NCBI GenBank assembly: GCA_900314445.1
Contig: OMVA01000043.1
Coordinates: forward strand, 1 to 37,996
DNA length: 37,996 bases
Reading direction: 5' to 3'
Source: an uncultured Lachnospiraceae bacterium
GTDB taxonomy: Bacteria; Bacillota; Clostridia; Lachnospirales; Lachnospiraceae
Shown piece by piece: positions 34,687 through 37,996 of this stretch (positions are counted from its first letter, which is position 1; the number at the start of each line of letters is the position of its first letter). Made by a program: the position numbers and the translations under genes. The notes beneath the pieces were generated by a model, which made no database searches, was not told where the DNA came from, and saw only the letters and a list, made by a program, of their open reading frames with translations.

Positions 34687-36051
34687 TTATGCCAATGCTT
34701 CATGCAAAACTGCAATCATATAATCCAGCTTTTCCTGGGTCATACCCGGATAAACACCAATCCAGAAGGAATGGTTCATCACGTAATCCGTTACAGCAAG
34801 ATCTCCCACCACACGATAGGCAGAAGTGCCACGAATAGAATCAAAAGCCGGATGGTAAATGAGATTGCCGCTGAAAAGCAGTCTTGTCTGCACATTCTTT
34901 GCTTCCAGGTAATGAGAAACATAATCTCTGGTAATTGGGGTACCATCTGCCTTTTTAAAGCCATCCTTCACACTCATCAGGAAACCAAACCAGGATGGAT
35001 CAGAATTTTCTGCTGGCTGAGGAAGTTCCAGCCTATCAGAAAGGTCGGCAAGTCCATTTGAAAGATACTTCCAATTGGCCTTACGCTTTTCAATAAAGCC
35101 TGGGAATTTCTTTAACTGCTCCACACCAACTGCTGCCTGCAGGTCAGTTACCTTCAGGTTGTAGCCCAAGTGGCTGTAAACATACTTGTGGTCATAGCCC
35201 TGTGGAAGCAGACCAAACTGGCCGTCAAAACGGTGGCCACAGAAGTTATCGTGTCCGGATGGGCAGACACAGTCACGGCCCCAGTCCCGGAAAGACTTCA
35301 CAATCTTGTTGAGAAGAGGATTATCTGTATATACGCAGCCTCCCTCTCCCATGGTCATGTGATGAGGCGGGTAGAAGGAAGATGTACCAATATCTCCCCA
35401 GGTACCAGTGAACTTGGTCACGCCATCCATGGTGTACTTAGAGCCCAGGGCATCGCAGTTATCTTCGATGAGCCATAAATTATGTGCATCGCAGAAGTTC
35501 TTTACTGCCTTCAGGTCAAATGGGTTGCCCAGAGTGTGAGCCAGCATTACAGCCTTGGTCTTATCAGACAAGGCATCTTCCAGAAGATTCACATCAATAT
35601 TATGCTGAGGCACTGTCACGTCCACAAATACAGGTACCGCTCCATACTGCATAATTGGCGCCACTGTTGTAGGGAAGCCACAGGCAACGGTAATCACCTC
35701 ATCCCCTCTCTTCACCTGTCTGTCACCCAGAAGAGGTGAAGTAAGTGCCATAAAGGCAAGGAGGTTTGCAGATGAACCAGAATTTGTAAGATTGGCAAAA
35801 CGTAAGCCAATCCAATTTGCAAAATTCTTTTCAAACTCATCTGAGAATCTGCCTGTTGTAAGCCAGAAATCCAGAGTAGCATCTGTAAGACTCATCATTT
35901 CCTTCTCGTCATACACACGAGATGCATAGGATACTCTGTCCCCTGGATGAAAGGCCTTCTCCTGTTCTGGCTTTTTAAATTCTTTATAATATTCAGCAAC
36001 AAGCGCCTTAATCTGCTCGCGCGCTTCTGCTTCCGATTTCCAAGTTCCCAT
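34687..36051 (-). CDS. rfbH: CDP-4-keto-6-deoxyglucose-3-dehydrase (E1, RfbH/AscC type)
   Basis: PMP- and [2Fe-2S]-dependent enzyme of the DegT/DnrJ fold that removes the C3 hydroxyl of CDP-4-keto-6-deoxyglucose, on the way to 3,6-dideoxyhexoses for surface polysaccharide. The 454-residue protein has SFYPPHHMTMGEGG (224-237), where the usual PLP-binding Lys is replaced by His230/231, the mark of a dehydrase and not an aminotransferase. The cluster cysteines are Cys199 plus C-X-C-X7-C at 261, 263 and 271. GYDHKYVYSHLGYNLK is also family-typical. AAGGAG precedes the ATG. The partner dehydratase RfbG lies 1.6 kb upstream, separated by the HTH/kinase pair. No E3 reductase is seen in the window. 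Confidence 0.93.
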   Translation of the reverse strand: MGTWKSEAEAREQIKALVAEYYKEFKKPEQEKAFHPGDRVSYASRVYDEKEMMSLTDATLDFWLTTGRFSDEFEKNFANWIGLRFANLTNSGSSANLLAFMALTSPLLGDRQVKRGDEVITVACGFPTTVAPIMQYGAVPVFVDVTVPQHNIDVNLLEDALSDKTKAVMLAHTLGNPFDLKAVKNFCDAHNLWLIEDNCDALGSKYTMDGVTKFTGTWGDIGTSSFYPPHHMTMGEGGCVYTDNPLLNKIVKSFRDWGRDCVCPSGHDNFCGHRFDGQFGLLPQGYDHKYVYSHLGYNLKVTDLQAAVGVEQLKKFPGFIEKRKANWKYLSNGLADLSDRLELPQPAENSDPSWFGFLMSVKDGFKKADGTPITRDYVSHYLEAKNVQTRLLFSGNLIYHPAFDSIRGTSAYRVVGDLAVTDYVMNHSFWIGVYPGMTQEKLDYMIAVLHEALA

Positions 36052-36133
36052 AAATTGCTACTCCTTCTTCACCGTCGATATCATTTACATATATTATTCT
36101 ATTACTTCTTGCATTTTTATTTGTTGAAGAACA

Positions 36134-36940
36134 TTATTTAAACAAATAAGAATACTTTCTTCGCTGTTCCATAATTATAGCTTCCACTCTTTTTCTAATT
36201 TCCAAATCATAAATCTCTGCAGATTCCAGTAATTCATGCACTTCATTATAGTCGAAATGGAAATGTATCTGCTCTCCATATAACTCCTCTGCAATATCCA
36301 GTTGTTCTTCAAAGTTGTCGCAGAAGGTCTTTGATTTGGCCTGACTCATTAATTGATAAATATCTTGTCCTAATGGATAATCCATGCTTGTATCAGAAAG
36401 TAAAGATGCACCATTATCGTAAATAGGACACAATTCCAATTTCATATTGTCCTTCATTAAAACTGAAATATTATGTGTATGTCGATCTTCATTAAGGAAA
36501 AGCGCATCTATCGTTAATAGTTTCACCATGTATTTTCCAAATTCAGGTATCTGCGTAATACGTTCTACCTGATCAACGATATATTTCAGTCGCTCCTTAT
36601 GATCCTGGATTGAATAAATCCATTTATTAAGCCCTACTGAATATAAGTTTTTAAAAAGCCTTTCCAGTGTTGTAACTCCACATCCATTTGAAAAATCTTT
36701 ACTTTTACATCCACTGTAGGTCTGGGTTTTATACTTGATTTCCTCCAAGTCATAGACCACATACTCTTCTTGAGCGAGACTCGAAAAAGCAAGCAAATGA
36801 GATACCATATATTCTGATAAGCCCTCATAGCCAGTATAATCCGCCTTATACCATAAACCATTACTATGCCATTTTAACTGATTCCCTTTTGAAGATTGCC
36901 TACCTTCATCTTCAAGCTCTTGACTGAACATCTCAACCAT
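36134..36940 (-). CDS. Compact HipA-like Ser/Thr kinase (probable toxin)
   Basis: A 268-residue HipA-fold kinase. Visible motifs are a presumed ATP-contacting Lys32 in GLWYKAD after a Ser/Gly loop (SSKGNQ), the catalytic NEDRHTHN (Asp152, Asn157), and the metal-binding PIYDNGASLL (Asp175). Full-length HipA has ~440 residues with an N-terminal subdomain (N1); that part is missing here, as in HipT of the three-gene HipBST systems and in H. pylori CtkA. I start it at ATG 36940, 6 nt after GAGGTG; a GTG at 36949 overlaps this site. It begins 12 bp after the HTH gene, so the pair is co-expressed. The target is unknown. The 82-bp gap to rfbH has no terminator. Confidence 0.82.
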   Translation of the reverse strand: MVEMFSQELEDEGRQSSKGNQLKWHSNGLWYKADYTGYEGLSEYMVSHLLAFSSLAQEEYVVYDLEEIKYKTQTYSGCKSKDFSNGCGVTTLERLFKNLYSVGLNKWIYSIQDHKERLKYIVDQVERITQIPEFGKYMVKLLTIDALFLNEDRHTHNISVLMKDNMKLELCPIYDNGASLLSDTSMDYPLGQDIYQLMSQAKSKTFCDNFEEQLDIAEELYGEQIHFHFDYNEVHELLESAEIYDLEIRKRVEAIIMEQRRKYSYLFK

Positions 36941-36952
36941 TATTCTCACCTC

Positions 36953-37504
36953 TTAGACACGTTCAATTTTCACCCAGAAGTCATCATCAGCCATTCTTCC
37001 CTCTGTTTTTTCAATAATCAGAATAGGATCATAAAATGGAATTCCAAGACGATTCAATTCCAATTTCAATTTATCTCTTGTCCTTGGAAAACATCTAGAT
37101 TCCAAAAACTCTTCATAGTCTTCAAAACTAGGATTTATATTATTACCAAATGCTCTGAACATAGGCTGATTCATATAATTATAAAGTTTAATAATTCGAT
37201 TAAATTCATCCACATCAATAATAGAACACACCGTATCATTATGCATATAATACAGACGCAATTTAAAACTTTTATGCGGAATCTCAAAATCGACTGGTAA
37301 ATTCTTCTGTCTTTTCAAAACTTCTAACAGAGATACAATCGGCCCAGTTATCTTCTTATCTTCTTTCTGACTCTCCCAGCGCTCTACCGTTGGCTTAGAG
37401 CAAGAACAAAATAGAGCAAATTGCTTTTGAGTCATTCCCAATGATTGACGAACCGCTTTAATCTCAGCGCCTGTTGTATATTCAGGAATAACATAACCAT
37501 TCAT
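36953..37504 (-). CDS. HTH regulator with extra C-terminal domain (probable antitoxin)
   Basis: A 183-residue protein. Residues ~10-65 are a Cro/XRE-type helix-turn-helix (GAEIKAVRQSLGMTQKQFALF, KPTVERWE). Residues ~78-183 form a separate domain with LRLYYMHNDTVCSIIDVDEF, PMFRAFG, FEDYEEFLESRCFPRTRDK and KTEGRMADDDFWVKI. I do not have a firm family name for it. Its position, and the FLESRCFPRTRDKL stretch, recall the N1 subdomain of HipA (HipS in HipBST), so it may be a fusion of DNA-binding and kinase-neutralising parts; this is inference. AAAGGTGGTG precedes the ATG. Its promoter spacer is filled by a palindrome, which suggests autorepression. The base composition is more AT-rich than that of rfbH and rfbG. 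Confidence 0.8.
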   Translation of the reverse strand: MNGYVIPEYTTGAEIKAVRQSLGMTQKQFALFCSCSKPTVERWESQKEDKKITGPIVSLLEVLKRQKNLPVDFEIPHKSFKLRLYYMHNDTVCSIIDVDEFNRIIKLYNYMNQPMFRAFGNNINPSFEDYEEFLESRCFPRTRDKLKLELNRLGIPFYDPILIIEKTEGRMADDDFWVKIERV

Positions 37505-37525
37505 AGAATCACCACCTTTAAAAAC

Positions 37526-37581
37526 ATTAAACCATCATTTTGATGGCTTTTCAAGTACTATTTGTCATTAAAATGATGGTT
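37526..37581 (-). promoter_or_regulatory. Promoter with embedded operators for the HTH/kinase pair
   Basis: TTGAAA (37549-37554), a 17-bp spacer, and TTTAAT (37526-37531) on the minus strand. The spacer contains the palindrome CCATCA-TTT-TGATGG (37532-37546). A second half-site lies upstream: AACCATCATTTT (37530-37541) and AAAATGATGGTT (37570-37581) are a perfect 12-bp inverted repeat 28 bp apart. This is the arrangement expected of an autorepressed antitoxin-toxin operon. Confidence 0.75.
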
Positions 37582-37639
37582 CATTAATCATTTACCCTTA
37601 TTGTGCTCTAGGAATACAACTAGTATTCGAGAAACGCAA

Positions 37640-37996
37640 CTACCCCGCAAAGAATTGCGCAATTTCCATATCCATCTCTTTTTCAATATCACCACCCTGA
37701 GAATAGATCTTATACCAGTTGGCAGAATGTCCAACTGCCTGATCAATATGCCAGGTTGGCTGATAGCCTAGAACTCTCTTCACCTTGGATGAATTCAGTT
37801 TCAGGAAATTCGCCTCATGTGGCGCATTCTCTTCCGCATCGGAGACCCAGGCAAGCCCATCTCCCCAGGCTTTCGTAAAGAGTGTCGCCAGTTCTCCCGT
37901 GGTAACACAGTCGCAGTCGTCAGGTCCCACATTGTAGTAGCCCGCCTTTGACGCATCCTCCAACTGAGACTTTACAATCAGTAAATAGATAGCCAG
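37640..37996 (-). CDS. rfbG: CDP-glucose 4,6-dehydratase, C-terminal part
   Basis: Only the last 118 codons are inside the window; the reading frame is open to the right edge (LAIYLLIVKSQLEDASKAGYYN...). The visible part matches the C-terminus of RfbG-type short-chain dehydratases: YYNVGPDDCDCVTTGELATLF, then W.SDAEENAPHEANFLKLNSSKVKRVLGYQPTWHIDQAV and WYKIY. RfbG makes CDP-4-keto-6-deoxyglucose, the substrate of RfbH (34687-36051), which supports both assignments. No clear terminator follows it, although GAATAC/GTATTC (37612-37628) could form a small hairpin. Confidence 0.87.
   Translation of the reverse strand: MAIYLLIVKSQLEDASKAGYYNVGPDDCDCVTTGELATLFTKAWGDGLAWVSDAEENAPHEANFLKLNSSKVKRVLGYQPTWHIDQAVGHSANWYKIYSQGGDIEKEMDMEIAQFFAG

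Noticed and set aside
34687..36051. An ordinary sugar aminotransferase
   Set aside because: The PLP lysine position is occupied by His in YPPHHMTMGEGG, and a four-Cys cluster pattern is present, which identifies the 3-dehydrase type.
36128..36146. An AT-only inverted repeat (ATTTGTT/AACAAAT, 36118-36146) as a terminator after the kinase gene
   Set aside because: The stem is AT-only, has a long loop and is followed by A residues on the minus strand.
37612..37628. GAATAC/GTATTC as an rfbG terminator
   Set aside because: The stem is only 6 bp and no T-run follows; it is mentioned as a possible small hairpin only.

Overview
The window looks like chromosomal DNA of a low-GC Gram-positive anaerobe of the Clostridia, most plausibly a Lachnospiraceae member (Butyrivibrio/Pseudobutyrivibrio-like). 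The support is the gene order asp23-nusB-xseA-xseB-ispA-dxs-tlyA-nadK-argR-recN, a clostridial-type single-chain PurL of about 1270 residues, strong AGGAGG-type ribosome binding sites, and AT-rich gaps with short intrinsic terminators. The genus is inference. Almost everything is on the minus strand; the only gene read on the plus strand is a LysR regulator at 15317-16381.

Layout from left to right (transcription mostly runs right to left). 101-4641: glycogen branching enzyme GlgB with a histone-like Lys/Ala/Pro repeat tail, a DUF1015 protein with a ParB-like DGHHR motif, and a small P-loop kinase-like protein. 4840-8221: serC-serA-asd, for serine and aspartate-family amino acids. 8601-15075: leuC-leuD-leuB-ilvD-ilvB, for branched-chain amino acids, next to the oppositely oriented LysR gene. 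The lysR and leuC promoters appear to face each other across a T-N11-A operator. 16398-19828: a moxR / DUF58 / membrane-protein operon. 19979-24669: purL and an Asn/Gly/Arg-repeat protein. 24848-34562: the conserved asp23-to-recN housekeeping run. It starts at a good promoter (TTGCCA-17-TATAAT) placed directly after the terminator of the preceding gene.

34687-37996: a cell-surface dideoxysugar locus (rfbG, 5' end outside the window, and rfbH). It is interrupted by a two-gene module: a helix-turn-helix protein with an extra C-terminal domain, followed by a compact HipA-like kinase. The module has its own promoter, with a palindrome filling the -10/-35 spacer and a long perfect inverted repeat around it. 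It looks like an autoregulated toxin-antitoxin (HipBST-like) cassette and is one of the two most interesting items.

The other main item is a dispersed family of short palindromic elements with the core GGCAAATGRRCTGCGC (degenerate). It occurs at about ten intergenic places and is almost absent from coding sequence; several copies are paired head to head as hairpins. I do not recognise it as a named repeat. No tRNA, rRNA, CRISPR array or intact insertion sequence was seen.
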